From: CADEDH01 sp965216205
GTDB taxonomy: Bacteria; Actinomycetota; Acidimicrobiia; Acidimicrobiales; SZUA-35
Length of the DNA: 64,000 nt
Reading direction: 5' to 3'
Assembly: GCA_965216205.1 (NCBI GenBank)
Contig: OZ244139.1
Coordinates: forward strand, 2,542,001-2,606,000
Shown here: one piece after another, positions 14,357 to 22,915 of the stretch
Numbering within the stretch: position 1 is the first letter of the stretch
Layout: each line of letters opens with the position of its first letter
Translations under genes and position numbers: made by a program
The notes under the pieces: generated by a model
Seen by the model: only the letters and a program-made list of their open reading frames with translations
Told to the model about the DNA's origin: nothing
The model's database searches: none

Positions 14357-14902
14357 ATGCGAGCAGGCCGGTTGCTGAACCTCCTCCTCCTGCTGCAGAA
14401 CGGCGGCCGGATGACCGCCAGGGAGCTCGCCTCCCGACTGGAGGTCTCCGAGCGAACCGTCCTGCGCGACATCGACGTGCTCAGCGGCGCCGGCGTTCCC
14501 GTCTATGCGGTCCGCGGCGCCCAGGGCGGTTTCGAGCTGCTCGACACGTTCGACCAGAGCGTTCCTGCGGCCGCGCCTGGCTTGTCGAGCGGACCAGGCC
14601 GGCTCCGGCGAGTGCGGGTGCGGCTGTCACCCGCCGCGCTGCAGCTCGCGCTCCTGAGCGGCAAGCCAGAGGCATGGCGGCCTCGCCCGAACCCCGACGG
14701 CTGCCCCGATCGTCCGGACTGGATCGAGGGCTCGTTCAGGTTCGATTCCCACGATGCGGCCGTCAGCGAGCTGATCGCGCTCGGTTCGGAGGTCGAGGTG
14801 CTGCTCCCCGTCGCCGTTCGGGAGGCCATGGCCGAGGTCGGCCGGCGGATCACCGACCTCCACCGACCCGGTCCTGGGGCCGCTGTCGTCGAAGGCGCGT
14901 AG
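14357..14902 (+). CDS. HTH transcriptional regulator, short YafY/WYL-type
   Basis: 181 residues. The N-terminal winged helix is typical of the HTH_11 domain of WYL regulators: RLLNLLLLLQNGGRMTAREL (about residues 5-24), RLEVSERTVLRDIDVLSGAG and GVPVYAVRGAQGGFELLDTF. The remainder (about 70-181) is shorter than a full WYL core, and the W-Y-L triad itself is not seen; it does keep the SHDAAVSELIALGSEVEVL helix found at the end of such proteins. It may sense a small molecule or act as a simple repressor. It ends 10 bases before the MBL hydrolase, so the two are probably one unit. Confidence 0.8.
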   Translation: MRAGRLLNLLLLLQNGGRMTARELASRLEVSERTVLRDIDVLSGAGVPVYAVRGAQGGFELLDTFDQSVPAAAPGLSSGPGRLRRVRVRLSPAALQLALLSGKPEAWRPRPNPDGCPDRPDWIEGSFRFDSHDAAVSELIALGSEVEVLLPVAVREAMAEVGRRITDLHRPGPGAAVVEGA

Positions 14903-14912
14903 TGTTGCCGCC

Positions 14913-15800
14913 ATGAGCAACGACGCAGTTCACATCGGCGACATCACCGTCACGCGGCTGGAGGAGATCTACGGACCGGCGTTCCCGGCTGACGTGCTGA
15001 TGCCGGCGTGGGACGCCGGGGTCGGCGACGACATCGGCCCCGACAAGATCGCGCAGTTCATCGAGCCGGGGACCAACCTGGCGCTCGTGAGCATCCACAC
15101 CTGGGTGGTGCGAACGCCACAGCACACGATCCTCGTCGACACCTGCAACGGCAACCACAAGCAGCGCAACATGGAAGACATGGCGATGCTGAACACCGAC
15201 TGGCTGGAGCGCCTCGTGGCCAGCGGTGTCCAGCCCGACGAGGTCGACGCCGTGGTGTGCACCCACATCCACCTCGACCACGTCGGCTGGAACACGAACC
15301 TCGTCGACGGCGAGTGGGTGCCGACGTTCCCGAACGCCACCTACTACGTCAACAAGACCGAGTACGACTTCTGGAATCCGTCGGTGACCGATCAGACCGG
15401 GCTCGAGTTCAACGCCAACGTGTTCGACGACTCGATGCTGCCCGTGTTCGACCGGGAGCTGATCGAGCTGTGGGACGGTGACGGTTGCCAGGTCGACGAT
15501 TCGCTCCGACTGGAGCTCAAGGCGGGGCACACCCCTGGCCACGCGATCGGGTGGCTCGAGTCGAAGGGGGCGTGCGGCCTGTTGTCGGGCGATTCGATGC
15601 ACAGCCCGGTGCAGGCCTACAAGCCGGACTGGAACAGCGGCTTCTGCCTGGACGCCGAGGGGGCGATCTCGGCCCGCCGCTCGATCCTCGAAGCAGCCGT
15701 CGAGCACAACGCAGTGCTGCTCCCGGCCCACTTCTCGGCGCCACACGCCTTCCACGTCCAGGCCGACGGCGACGGCTTCACGCTCACCGACGCCCTCTGA
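14913..15800 (+). CDS. MBL-fold metallohydrolase
   Basis: 295 residues. The zinc motif is CTHIHLDHVGWN (HxHxDH at about residues 118-123), followed by the third metal His in KAGHTPGHAIGWLES, the bridging Asp in LLSGDSMHSP and the last His in LLPAHFSAPHAF. This is the quorum-quenching-lactonase/glyoxalase II-like branch (AttM-like); the substrate is unknown. It is ten bases after the HTH regulator and is probably cotranscribed. A strong hairpin follows its stop. Confidence 0.88.
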   Translation: MSNDAVHIGDITVTRLEEIYGPAFPADVLMPAWDAGVGDDIGPDKIAQFIEPGTNLALVSIHTWVVRTPQHTILVDTCNGNHKQRNMEDMAMLNTDWLERLVASGVQPDEVDAVVCTHIHLDHVGWNTNLVDGEWVPTFPNATYYVNKTEYDFWNPSVTDQTGLEFNANVFDDSMLPVFDRELIELWDGDGCQVDDSLRLELKAGHTPGHAIGWLESKGACGLLSGDSMHSPVQAYKPDWNSGFCLDAEGAISARRSILEAAVEHNAVLLPAHFSAPHAFHVQADGDGFTLTDAL

Positions 15801-15829
15801 TCGACACCGGAGCCGCCACCAGTGAACCG

Positions 15830-15912
15830 CGTTCTGGCGGACCCAGGCCCCGCACCTCCCCGTTCTGGCGGACCCCGCTCCCATCGCCGGGAGCTGGGTC
15901 CGCCAGAACGGG
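15830..15912. terminator. Strong hairpin repeat between convergent genes
   Basis: A 15-base unit, CGTTCTGGCGGACCC, occurs directly repeated at 15830 and 15861 and inverted at 15896-15910. The second and third copies, extended inward by GCTCCC/GGGAGC, form a hairpin with arms 15859-15882 and 15889-15912: 23 of 24 bases pair around a 6-base loop. The first copy can pair with the third over 17 bases, giving two alternative stems. It sits between the MBL gene and the leftward cfa gene, so a bidirectional terminator is the plainest reading; a dispersed REP-like element is also possible. Confidence 0.7.
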
Positions 15913-15929
15913 ACGGGCATGCCAGCCGA

Positions 15930-17222
15930 TCAGACGGGACGGACGCGCGGCATGCCGCTGGTGCCGTCCGGTTCGGGAAGGACGGCGAGCACCTGGTGGA
16001 TGTTGTTGCCGCCGTCGTCGAAACCGACGGCGGCGGCAGCCATGTAGAGCCTCCAGGCGCGGGCCCGGGCCTCGCCGACCTCAGCGGTCACCGCCGACCA
16101 GTTGGTCGCCAGATTCGCCAGCCAGGCTCGGAGGGTCGTGGCGTAGTGCTCCCGCAGTGACTCCACGTCACGGATCTCGAAGCCGACCCGCTGCATGGCG
16201 TGCTGGGTGTCGGCCACGTCGATGAGCTCGCCGTCGGGGAAGACGTAGCGGTAGATGAACGTGTCGCGGCCGAGCTTCGAGGAGCCGACCGACGAGATGG
16301 CGTGGTTGAGGAGACGGCCCTGCGGCCGGAGCACACCGGCGAGCGTCTCGAAGTAGCGGCCGATCCGGACCTTGCCGACGTGCTCGAACATGCCGATCGA
16401 GGAGATCGCGTCGAACGTCTCTCCCTGTAGATCGCGGTAGTCCTGCAGGCGGATCTCGACGAGATCTTCGACGCCCGCCTCCGCGACCCGCTTGCGGGCC
16501 AACTCGGCCTGCTCGTCGCTGATCGTGATGCCGACCACCTGCGCGCCGTGGCGGGTCGCAGCGTGGATCGCCATCGATCCCCAACCACAGCCGACGTCGA
16601 GCAGACGTGAGCCGGGAGCCTCGTGCAGGCCGAGCTTGCGGCAGATGTGCTCGTGCTTCGACGCCTGGGCCTCGCGGAGATCGGACGTCGGTGCCGCGAA
16701 CCGGCCACAGGAGTAGGTCATCGAGGGGCCCAGGATCAGGGCGTAGAACTCGTTCGAGACGTCGTAGTGATGGCTGATCGCCGCCGCGTCCCGCTGCGGC
16801 GAGTGAAGCGGCGACTGCAGCCGCCACCGGCGGTGAGGCCGGTACTCGATCGTCGGCGCGGCCGGCGGCGGGCCCAGCACCCGCAGTTTCCGGGCCGCCT
16901 CGAGAAGGACGGCGACCATCTCCCGCTTCGACATCGCTGGCGGCTCGATCCGGCTGAGCACCCGAAGCACCTCGACTGCGTCGTCGTCGGTGTCGATGTC
17001 ACCCGAGACGAAGGCCCTGGCCAGTCCGATCTCGCCGGGGGCCCACAGCATGCGCCTGATCGCGTCCCGCTCGAGGCGGAGCGACGCCGGTGCGTCGTCC
17101 GGCCCGAGCGCGCTCCCGTCCCAGCACTCGACGCGGATGGGCAGGGGCGACCCCAGGAACATCTCCGCCAGCGGACGGAGCATCGCTGCCACCGAACCTG
17201 CTTCGACAACCATGGCGAGCAT
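15930..17222 (-). CDS. cfa: Cyclopropane-fatty-acyl-phospholipid synthase family methyltransferase
   Basis: 430 residues. An N-terminal SCP2-like/CFA domain (about 1-130, ending around SRIEPPAMSKREMVAVLLEA) is followed by the methyltransferase domain with the family segments HHYDVSNEFYALILGPSMTY, the SAM motif LLDVGCGWGSMAIHAA, then SIGMFEHVG and the late RDTFIYRYVFPDGEL. It methylenates double bonds in membrane phospholipid acyl chains using SAM. The ATG at 17222 is used; another at 17213 would remove three residues. Its stop is 17 bases from the hairpin element. Confidence 0.9.
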   Translation of the reverse strand: MLAMVVEAGSVAAMLRPLAEMFLGSPLPIRVECWDGSALGPDDAPASLRLERDAIRRMLWAPGEIGLARAFVSGDIDTDDDAVEVLRVLSRIEPPAMSKREMVAVLLEAARKLRVLGPPPAAPTIEYRPHRRWRLQSPLHSPQRDAAAISHHYDVSNEFYALILGPSMTYSCGRFAAPTSDLREAQASKHEHICRKLGLHEAPGSRLLDVGCGWGSMAIHAATRHGAQVVGITISDEQAELARKRVAEAGVEDLVEIRLQDYRDLQGETFDAISSIGMFEHVGKVRIGRYFETLAGVLRPQGRLLNHAISSVGSSKLGRDTFIYRYVFPDGELIDVADTQHAMQRVGFEIRDVESLREHYATTLRAWLANLATNWSAVTAEVGEARARAWRLYMAAAAVGFDDGGNNIHQVLAVLPEPDGTSGMPRVRPV

Positions 17223-17347
17223 GGTACGACACCAGCGTCAGCAAGATCGGGGTAGCTCTCGTTCGCCGGACGCCGTCGACAGAGGTCACGGTGCGATAGT
17301 GCCCCAACGGGCTGGTGACCGCACGACGGCCAGGCCAGACTCGGGCC

Positions 17348-18862
17348 ATGACCCGGGTCGTGGTGGCGATGATGGAACACGAGACCAACACGTTCTCGCC
17401 GGTGCCGACGCCGCTCGAGCGGTTCGGCCGAGGCGGGTTCGGCGTGGCACGGGGGACCGAGGTGCAGGAGCGGTTCACGGGAACGGGAACCGGTCTCGGG
17501 GCCTTCCTCGATGTCGCCAACGAGGCGGGCATGGAGGTCGTGAGCCCGATTGCGGCCAACGCCGCACCGAGCGGCAAGGTCGAAGCTGCCGCCTATCGGG
17601 AGATGACCGACACCATCTGCGACGCGGTGGCTGCCGGTTGCGACGCCTGCTTCCTCGACCTGCACGGCGCCATGGTCGCCGAGACGACCGCGGACGGCGA
17701 GGGAACGCTCCTGCGGCGGATCAGGAGCATCGCACCCGACCTCCCGATCGCGATCAGCCTCGACCTGCACGCCAACCTGACCGACGCCATCGTCGACAAC
17801 TGCACCGTGCTCGTCGGCTACAAGACCTACCCCCACCTCGACATGTACGAGGCCGGCCGCCACGCCGGCCAGCTCCTGGTTCGGACTCTGGCCGGCGAGG
17901 TCGACCCGGTGATGGTGTGGGGCAACCGGCCGATCCTGGCCCAGACGCTGCGGATGGGTCACGAGGACGAGCCGATGGGTCCGTTGCTGGAGATCGCCCG
18001 GCGTCACGAGTCGCAGGGGCTGTTGGCGGCGTCGGTCTTCGGTGGGTTCCCGCTCGCCGACATCTGGCACGCCGGCCTCTCGGTGGTGACCATCGCCGAC
18101 GGCGACCGAGAACGAGCCGAAGCGGCCCGCGACGAGCTCCTCGACGCGGCGTGGGCCGACCGGGCCGAGTTCGTCTTCGACAGCAGGCCGCTGGCCGAGA
18201 CGATCGCCGAGGCGAAGAGGATGGACGACGGGCCGATCATCCTCCTCGACCACGCCGACAACGCGGCATCGGGTGGCACCCAGGACACGGTCGCCGTGCT
18301 GGCCGAGGTCCTCCGCCAGGGACTCGACAACGTCGCCATGTTCGGGATCTGCGACCCGAGGGCCGTGGAGCAGCTGCAGGCGGCCGGCGTGGGGGCCGAG
18401 GTCAGCCTGGCGCTGGGCGGCAAGCTCGACATGCCCACGATCGGCCGAGGAGGCGAGCCGCTCGAGGTCACCGGCGTGGTACGGGCCGTCAGCGACGGGC
18501 AGTTCACCGTGACCGTGCCCATGGGGCGGGGCACCACGATGGACATGGGACCGACCGCGGTGCTGGAGGTCGGCTCGGTCCAGGTGGTCGTGTGCTCCCG
18601 CAACGTGGAGCCATGGGATCCGGGCTGCTTCCGCTCCGTCGGTATCGAGCCGACCGAGAAGCGGTATCTGATCCTCAAGTCGCGGATCCACTACCGGGCC
18701 GGCTTCGCCGACATCTCCACCCGCGACATCCCCTGCAACGGCGTCGGGGTGACGAGCAGCGACAACTCCCTGTTCACGTTCGAGAACGTTCGCCGCCCGA
18801 TCTACCCGCTCGACGAGAACACCCCGGCGACCCCCGAATACGGGCCGGCTCCCGTCGACTGA
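17348..18862 (+). CDS. M81 family metallopeptidase (MlrC-like)
   Basis: 504 residues. The MlrC N-terminal domain is clear: VVVAMMEHETNTFSPVPTPL at residues 4-23, then DACFLDLHGAMVAETTADGE, ISLDLHANLTDAIVDNC and GYKTYPHLDMYEAG, holding the proposed zinc ligands (E/H, D, H). The C-terminal domain starts about residue 300 with ILLDHADNAASGGTQDTVAV. Family members include microcystinase C, which cleaves linear peptides, but most in actinobacteria belong to unknown amide or peptide catabolism. The ATG at 17348 directly precedes the conserved strand. It stands alone between cfa (divergent) and pobA (convergent). Confidence 0.88.
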   Translation: MTRVVVAMMEHETNTFSPVPTPLERFGRGGFGVARGTEVQERFTGTGTGLGAFLDVANEAGMEVVSPIAANAAPSGKVEAAAYREMTDTICDAVAAGCDACFLDLHGAMVAETTADGEGTLLRRIRSIAPDLPIAISLDLHANLTDAIVDNCTVLVGYKTYPHLDMYEAGRHAGQLLVRTLAGEVDPVMVWGNRPILAQTLRMGHEDEPMGPLLEIARRHESQGLLAASVFGGFPLADIWHAGLSVVTIADGDRERAEAARDELLDAAWADRAEFVFDSRPLAETIAEAKRMDDGPIILLDHADNAASGGTQDTVAVLAEVLRQGLDNVAMFGICDPRAVEQLQAAGVGAEVSLALGGKLDMPTIGRGGEPLEVTGVVRAVSDGQFTVTVPMGRGTTMDMGPTAVLEVGSVQVVVCSRNVEPWDPGCFRSVGIEPTEKRYLILKSRIHYRAGFADISTRDIPCNGVGVTSSDNSLFTFENVRRPIYPLDENTPATPEYGPAPVD

Positions 18863-18897
18863 GCTGCTCTGGGTCGCATCACGCCCAGGCCGAAGAC

Positions 18898-20079
18898 TCA
18901 GGCCGGGGCGTCCATCGGCAGTCCGACGTACTGCTCCGACATCGACGCTCTCGCCGCTTCGGATCGAGCCAGGTACTGCAGCTCGCGCTCCTGCATTCGC
19001 TGGTCGAATGCGGTCATATCGGGAAATCGGTGCAGCAACCTGGTCAACCACCAACTGAACCGCACCGAGCCCCACACGCGATCGAGCGCCCGGGCCGAGT
19101 ACCCGTCGAGGCCGGCCGAGTCACCGTCTTCGTAGTGGGCGACGAGCCCGTCAGCCAGCATCTTGACGTCGGAGATCGCGAGGTTGAGACCCTTCGCCCC
19201 GGTCGGCGGCACGATGTGGGCGGCATCGCCGGCGAGGAAGAGGCGGCCGTGTCGCATGGGTTCGGCCACGAAGCTGCGAAGCGGGGCGATCGACTTCTCG
19301 ATCGACGGACCGGTCACGATTCCCGCTGCCACCGGCGACGGGAGCCGGGCCATGAGCTCGGACCAGAACCGGTCGTCGGACCAGTCTTCGATCGAGTCGC
19401 CGGCCGGGCACTGCACGTAGTAGCGGCTCAGCATCGGGTTGCGGGTGCTGCACAGGCAGAAGCCCCGCTCGTGGTTTGCGTACACGAGGTGGGGGAGGGG
19501 TGGGGTCTCCGACAGGATCCCCAGCCAGCCGAACGGGTAGACCCGCTCGTACTCCGTCCGCTCGGAGGACGGGATCGCGGCACGGCTCACGCCGTGGAAA
19601 CCGTCGCAACCGGCTATGAAGTCGCACTCGATCCGCTCGTCGACCCCGTTGTGGCGGAACGTCACCGACGGGCGGTCGGTCGTGACACCGTGGAGGGCGA
19701 CGTCGTCGACCTCGAACAACACGTGGGTGCCGTTCCGGTCGCCGGCCGCATAGAGGTCGTGCTGGAGCTCGGTCTGTCCGTAGGCCATCATCTGCCGACC
19801 CGAGAGCGCCCGCAGCTCGACGGGGAGGAGCCACTCGCCGCCCCACGCCAGGTTGACGAGGTCGTGGGGCTCACCCTCGCTGTCCATGCGATCGCCCACC
19901 CCGGCGGCCCGCAGCACCTCGACCGAGCTCCACTCGAGCACGCCTGCCCGGACCCGGTCGAGCACGTAGCGCCGGCTCTGGCGCTCGATCACGACGTGCT
20001 CGATGTCCTGCTGGTGGAGTAGTTGCGAGAGCAGCATGCCGGCGGGACCACCACCGACGATCGCAACCTCGGTGATCAT
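18898..20079 (-). CDS. pobA: 4-hydroxybenzoate 3-monooxygenase (FAD, NAD(P)H)
   Basis: 393 residues, the exact size of PobA. It has the Rossmann start EVAIVGGGPAGMLLSQLLHQ, the flavin/NADPH motif CDFIAGCDGFHGVSR (DG at about 160), and the second FAD motif LFLAGDAAHIVPPTGAKGLN followed by LAISDVKMLADGL. It hydroxylates 4-hydroxybenzoate to protocatechuate. The ATG at 20079 overlaps the stop of the upstream SRPBCC gene (ATGA). It is the last gene of the long leftward catabolic run. No protocatechuate ring-cleavage genes are in the window. Confidence 0.88.
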   Translation of the reverse strand: MITEVAIVGGGPAGMLLSQLLHQQDIEHVVIERQSRRYVLDRVRAGVLEWSSVEVLRAAGVGDRMDSEGEPHDLVNLAWGGEWLLPVELRALSGRQMMAYGQTELQHDLYAAGDRNGTHVLFEVDDVALHGVTTDRPSVTFRHNGVDERIECDFIAGCDGFHGVSRAAIPSSERTEYERVYPFGWLGILSETPPLPHLVYANHERGFCLCSTRNPMLSRYYVQCPAGDSIEDWSDDRFWSELMARLPSPVAAGIVTGPSIEKSIAPLRSFVAEPMRHGRLFLAGDAAHIVPPTGAKGLNLAISDVKMLADGLVAHYEDGDSAGLDGYSARALDRVWGSVRFSWWLTRLLHRFPDMTAFDQRMQERELQYLARSEAARASMSEQYVGLPMDAPA

Positions 20080-20549
20080 CGGGGCGATCCCTCGATGCGA
20101 GCCTTCAACCGCCGCAGGTTGCCCCGCCACACGCGTCGGAGGATCGGTCTGGCCACGAACGCTCCCACCGGACCTGCCATCCACCAGGGGAACGTCAGGT
20201 CCTCCTCCCAGCGAAACTCGGTTCGCCCATCGCCGACCGGCCGGAGTGTGAACTCGCCGGTGCCCTGCACCAGCCCTGCATGGCGTACCCCCATGCGCTC
20301 ATCATCGTCCCAGGAGGTGATCTCCATCACATCGACGAGCGAGAACGGGCCGATCTTGGTGTCGCACTCGAATCGGGTGCCCGTGCCTTCGATCTGATCG
20401 GTGAGGAAGCGGATGGCGACGGCGTCCTGCATCCACGCGACGTGCGAGGCGATGTCGCGCACGTCGGCCCAGACCTCACCCGGCGGTCGGTCGATCACCG
20501 TCGTCACCACGACAGCTCGGTTTCGATCGGACCTGGGAGCTTCGGTCAT
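20076..20549 (-). CDS. SRPBCC (START-like) family protein
   Basis: 157 residues. It begins after a short charged lead with VVVTTVIDRPPGEVWADVRD, the first strand and helix of the START-like fold, has MEITSWDDDERMGVRHAGLV in the middle and ends with a basic helix (RPILRRVWRGNLRRLKARIE). The WMAGPVGAF stretch before that helix may touch membrane. The family binds hydrophobic ligands; the ligand here is unknown. The start of pobA overlaps its stop, so the two are translated together. It starts 19 bases after the heliorhodopsin stop. Confidence 0.8.
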   Translation of the reverse strand: MTEAPRSDRNRAVVVTTVIDRPPGEVWADVRDIASHVAWMQDAVAIRFLTDQIEGTGTRFECDTKIGPFSLVDVMEITSWDDDERMGVRHAGLVQGTGEFTLRPVGDGRTEFRWEEDLTFPWWMAGPVGAFVARPILRRVWRGNLRRLKARIEGSPR

Positions 20550-20568
20550 CGGTCGAACGGTAGTCGGG

Positions 20569-21405
20569 CTAGTCGATGAGCGTGTTGGCGAAGATCTGCC
20601 AAGCCAGCACGGTCTTCGCCGTGAGGCTCAGCACGATGTAGACCGCCTCGCCGAACAGGTAGCTCCGCCACTTGCCGACCCGTCGGTACTGCAACCATTG
20701 GTTGAGGGCGAAGCTGTTGAAGAACACGAAGATGCTCACGATGATGCCGTAGACGAACCCGGGTGGACCCTGGCCACCCTCGGCGCTCACATTCACCGCG
20801 AGATATGCCGCCAACGCAACCCACGGGGTGACGCCGGCAATGCAGCCGAACCAGAATGGCGTCCACCAGACGGTCCGGGTCTCCCCGGTGCCGTCGGTGG
20901 CCCCTGGCGTGTTGACCATCTCCATGATCCAACCGAAGAGGATCATGGAGACGTTGGCGCCGGCGATGGCGATCAACGCAGCGAGGTCGAGCAGCCCGGT
21001 GACGAGGGCGATGAGCACGATCATCAGGGTGGCGCTCAGGGAGTACTCGACCCACCGGAACCGATTGCGATGGTTGGCGAGCTCGCGGCGGTAGACGCCC
21101 GACCCGAGCGGTGAGCCCACCACGATGTGGAAGAACGCGCTCAGGTAGAGGAACGCTGCGGTTGCGGGGGCGATCGGCACCGAACCCACGTCCTGCAGGT
21201 CTCCCTCGGTGACCGGCGTGCCCGGGGGTCCATTGAGGTCGACCGTGCTGACGTCGATTGCGAAGTCGTTGCCGAGCACGACCATCGCGGTCGCCGAGGC
21301 GGCGTGGAGCACCGCCATGATCAGGTTGAAGCGGGTGAGCCGACGGAAGGTGTGGTCGTCGATCGAGACCGGCTGACCCGATTCCGCCTCGCCGTCGACG
21401 GTCAT
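20569..21405 (-). CDS. Heliorhodopsin
   Basis: 278 residues with seven hydrophobic helices. Family marks are strong: RRLTRFNLIMAVLHAASATA (TM1), a long extracellular loop, ATAAFLYLSAFFHIVVGS (TM2), the TM3 motif RNRFRWVEYSLSATLMIVLI with counter-ion Glu at residue 120, and TM7 LSLTAKTVLAWQIF with the retinal-binding Lys at 264. Heliorhodopsins bind retinal, have an inverted topology (N-terminus inside) compared with type 1 rhodopsins, and do not obviously pump ions; their job is debated. The ATG overlaps the stop of the upstream SDR (ATGA), so expression is coupled to it. No retinal-forming oxygenase (blh) is in the window. Confidence 0.92.
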   Translation of the reverse strand: MTVDGEAESGQPVSIDDHTFRRLTRFNLIMAVLHAASATAMVVLGNDFAIDVSTVDLNGPPGTPVTEGDLQDVGSVPIAPATAAFLYLSAFFHIVVGSPLGSGVYRRELANHRNRFRWVEYSLSATLMIVLIALVTGLLDLAALIAIAGANVSMILFGWIMEMVNTPGATDGTGETRTVWWTPFWFGCIAGVTPWVALAAYLAVNVSAEGGQGPPGFVYGIIVSIFVFFNSFALNQWLQYRRVGKWRSYLFGEAVYIVLSLTAKTVLAWQIFANTLID

Positions 21406-22406
21406 CTCGCCGCCCGCGGATCGTTGGGGTCGAGCCCGGCGGCGTTGGCCACCCAGTCCCACAGGATCGCGCGACGCTGCCCGGTGTCGCTTCGGCTGGT
21501 GGTCGGCAGCTTGTGGGTCCGCCGCTGCCGGCGGTCGAGCCAGAACCCACCGTTGCTCCGAGTCGCTGCGTCGTCGGCGGCGAGCCACACGAGCGTGTCG
21601 GCTCCCTGCTCGGGCGTGCGGAGAAGCGGACCGAGAACCTTGGAGAACGTCGGGAGTGACGCGTCGACACCCGGGGTGTCGGCCCAGCCGGGATGGAGCG
21701 CGTGGAAGTGGACGCCGAGGTGGCCGAACCGTTCCGCCCACAGCTCGTTCAGCGTGACCTGGGCCCGCTTGGCCCTCGCGTACTGCTCGCTTCCCCGGTA
21801 GTCGTCTGGACCCATCTGCAGGCTCGAGACGGTCAACCGGGCGGCATACATGCCGCCAGACGACATGGTCAGCACCCGGGACGGTGCGGCCGCCGCGAGC
21901 CGTTCGAGCAGCAGGGAGGTCAGGAGGAACGGACCGACGACCTGGCTCGCAACGGTCGCCTCCGTCCCGTCCGGCGCCAGGCGCCGCTCCGCGCTCAGGG
22001 CACCGGCGTTGTGGATCAGCACGTCGAGCCGGTCGTGCTGATCCAACACGGCCTCGGCCAACGCCCTCACCTCGTCGTAGTGGCCCATGTCGGCCGGCAC
22101 CTGCGAGACCGAGGCATTCCCGGTCGCTGCGACGATCTCGCCGACGGCTTCCTCGTTGCGTTCCGCAGTGCGACCGACGAGCACGAGCGTCGCGCCCAGG
22201 CGGGCCAGGTCGGTGGCGGCAGCCTTGCCGAGCCCGGAGGTCGCCCCGGTGAGAACCACCACCTTGTCGGCGAGGTCGTAGTCGGCGAGCGGGTTCCAGT
22301 CGTACAGGTGCTTACGGATGTCATGGCCGAGGCGGGTGAAGCTCGTGACGACGGGCGCTTCGACCACGGCGTCGACCACATCGGGGACGCTGACCGGGAG
22401 GCTCAT
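21402..22406 (-). CDS. SDR family oxidoreductase (DHRS12-like)
   Basis: 334 residues. An unusual N-terminal extension (about residues 1-45, with VVTSFTRLGHDIRKHLYDW) precedes the Rossmann motif VVVLTGATSGLGKAAATDL; later come IHNAGAL and the YARAKRAQVTLNELWAERF segment with the catalytic Tyr-x-x-x-Lys. This extended form resembles vertebrate DHRS12 and bacterial relatives often found beside SRPBCC proteins. NAD(P)-dependent oxidation or reduction of a lipid-like alcohol is likely, substrate unknown. It is coupled on both sides by 4-base overlaps: the SRPBCC gene upstream and the heliorhodopsin downstream. Confidence 0.85.
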   Translation of the reverse strand: MSLPVSVPDVVDAVVEAPVVTSFTRLGHDIRKHLYDWNPLADYDLADKVVVLTGATSGLGKAAATDLARLGATLVLVGRTAERNEEAVGEIVAATGNASVSQVPADMGHYDEVRALAEAVLDQHDRLDVLIHNAGALSAERRLAPDGTEATVASQVVGPFLLTSLLLERLAAAAPSRVLTMSSGGMYAARLTVSSLQMGPDDYRGSEQYARAKRAQVTLNELWAERFGHLGVHFHALHPGWADTPGVDASLPTFSKVLGPLLRTPEQGADTLVWLAADDAATRSNGGFWLDRRQRRTHKLPTTSRSDTGQRRAILWDWVANAAGLDPNDPRAAR

Positions 22407-22858
22407 GTCGGCTGCTCGATCCGGGCGCCGTCGAGCGCGTCGACCAGCCCGGCGGCGGCCCGCTCGCCGATCCGGTCGAACACCGGACCGAGCAGCGGGT
22501 CGGCGATCGACAGCGCACCGTTGAGTGTCAGCTCGGCGTCGTAGGTGACGATCGAGCCGCTGTCACCGTCGGCCCGTACCTCGATCCGGTCGAGCGAGGT
22601 GAGCAGCCGACTCTTCGCCTCCGCCACCACGAGGTTCGGTCGCTCGAAGGTGACGAGGCGGTAGCGGAGGGTGAGCGGTCGCGGGACGGCCTTCACCTCG
22701 ACGTCGAACGCGGCGCCAGGCTCCGGGCCGTCACCGTTCACCTGCACGGCGCTGACCACGCCGGGATCCCACCTCTCGAAGTTGGTGAGGTCGGCCATGA
22801 ACGCGAATGCGGCGTCGACGTTCATCGGGGAGCGTACGTGGACGACATAGCGGGCCAT
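22403..22858 (-). CDS. SRPBCC (START-like) family protein
   Basis: 151 residues starting MARYVVHVRSPMNVDAAFAF, then MADLTNFERWDPGVVSAVQV (the W-D-P of the first helix) and VTFERPNLVVAEAKSRLL. The C-terminal long helix is IADPLLGPVFDRIGERAAAG. It is a ligand-binding fold of unknown ligand, of the polyketide cyclase/dehydrase type. It starts 57 bases after the previous gene's stop; that gap is the only clear break in the run and may hold an internal promoter for the SRPBCC-SDR-heliorhodopsin group. Its stop overlaps the SDR start. Confidence 0.82.
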   Translation of the reverse strand: MARYVVHVRSPMNVDAAFAFMADLTNFERWDPGVVSAVQVNGDGPEPGAAFDVEVKAVPRPLTLRYRLVTFERPNLVVAEAKSRLLTSLDRIEVRADGDSGSIVTYDAELTLNGALSIADPLLGPVFDRIGERAAAGLVDALDGARIEQPT

Positions 22859-22915
22859 GGGCGATCCAGTCCTTGTGGTCGATTCGGGGGTGTCTCTCGA
22901 ATGCTCCGAACGGGA

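Noticed and set aside
16990..20022. Very long open frame (about 1,000 codons) on the plus strand
   Set aside because: It runs antisense to the cfa and pobA genes and out of frame through the M81 gene, has Arg/Gly/Pro-rich low-complexity translation and matches no family; such shadows are usual at high G+C.
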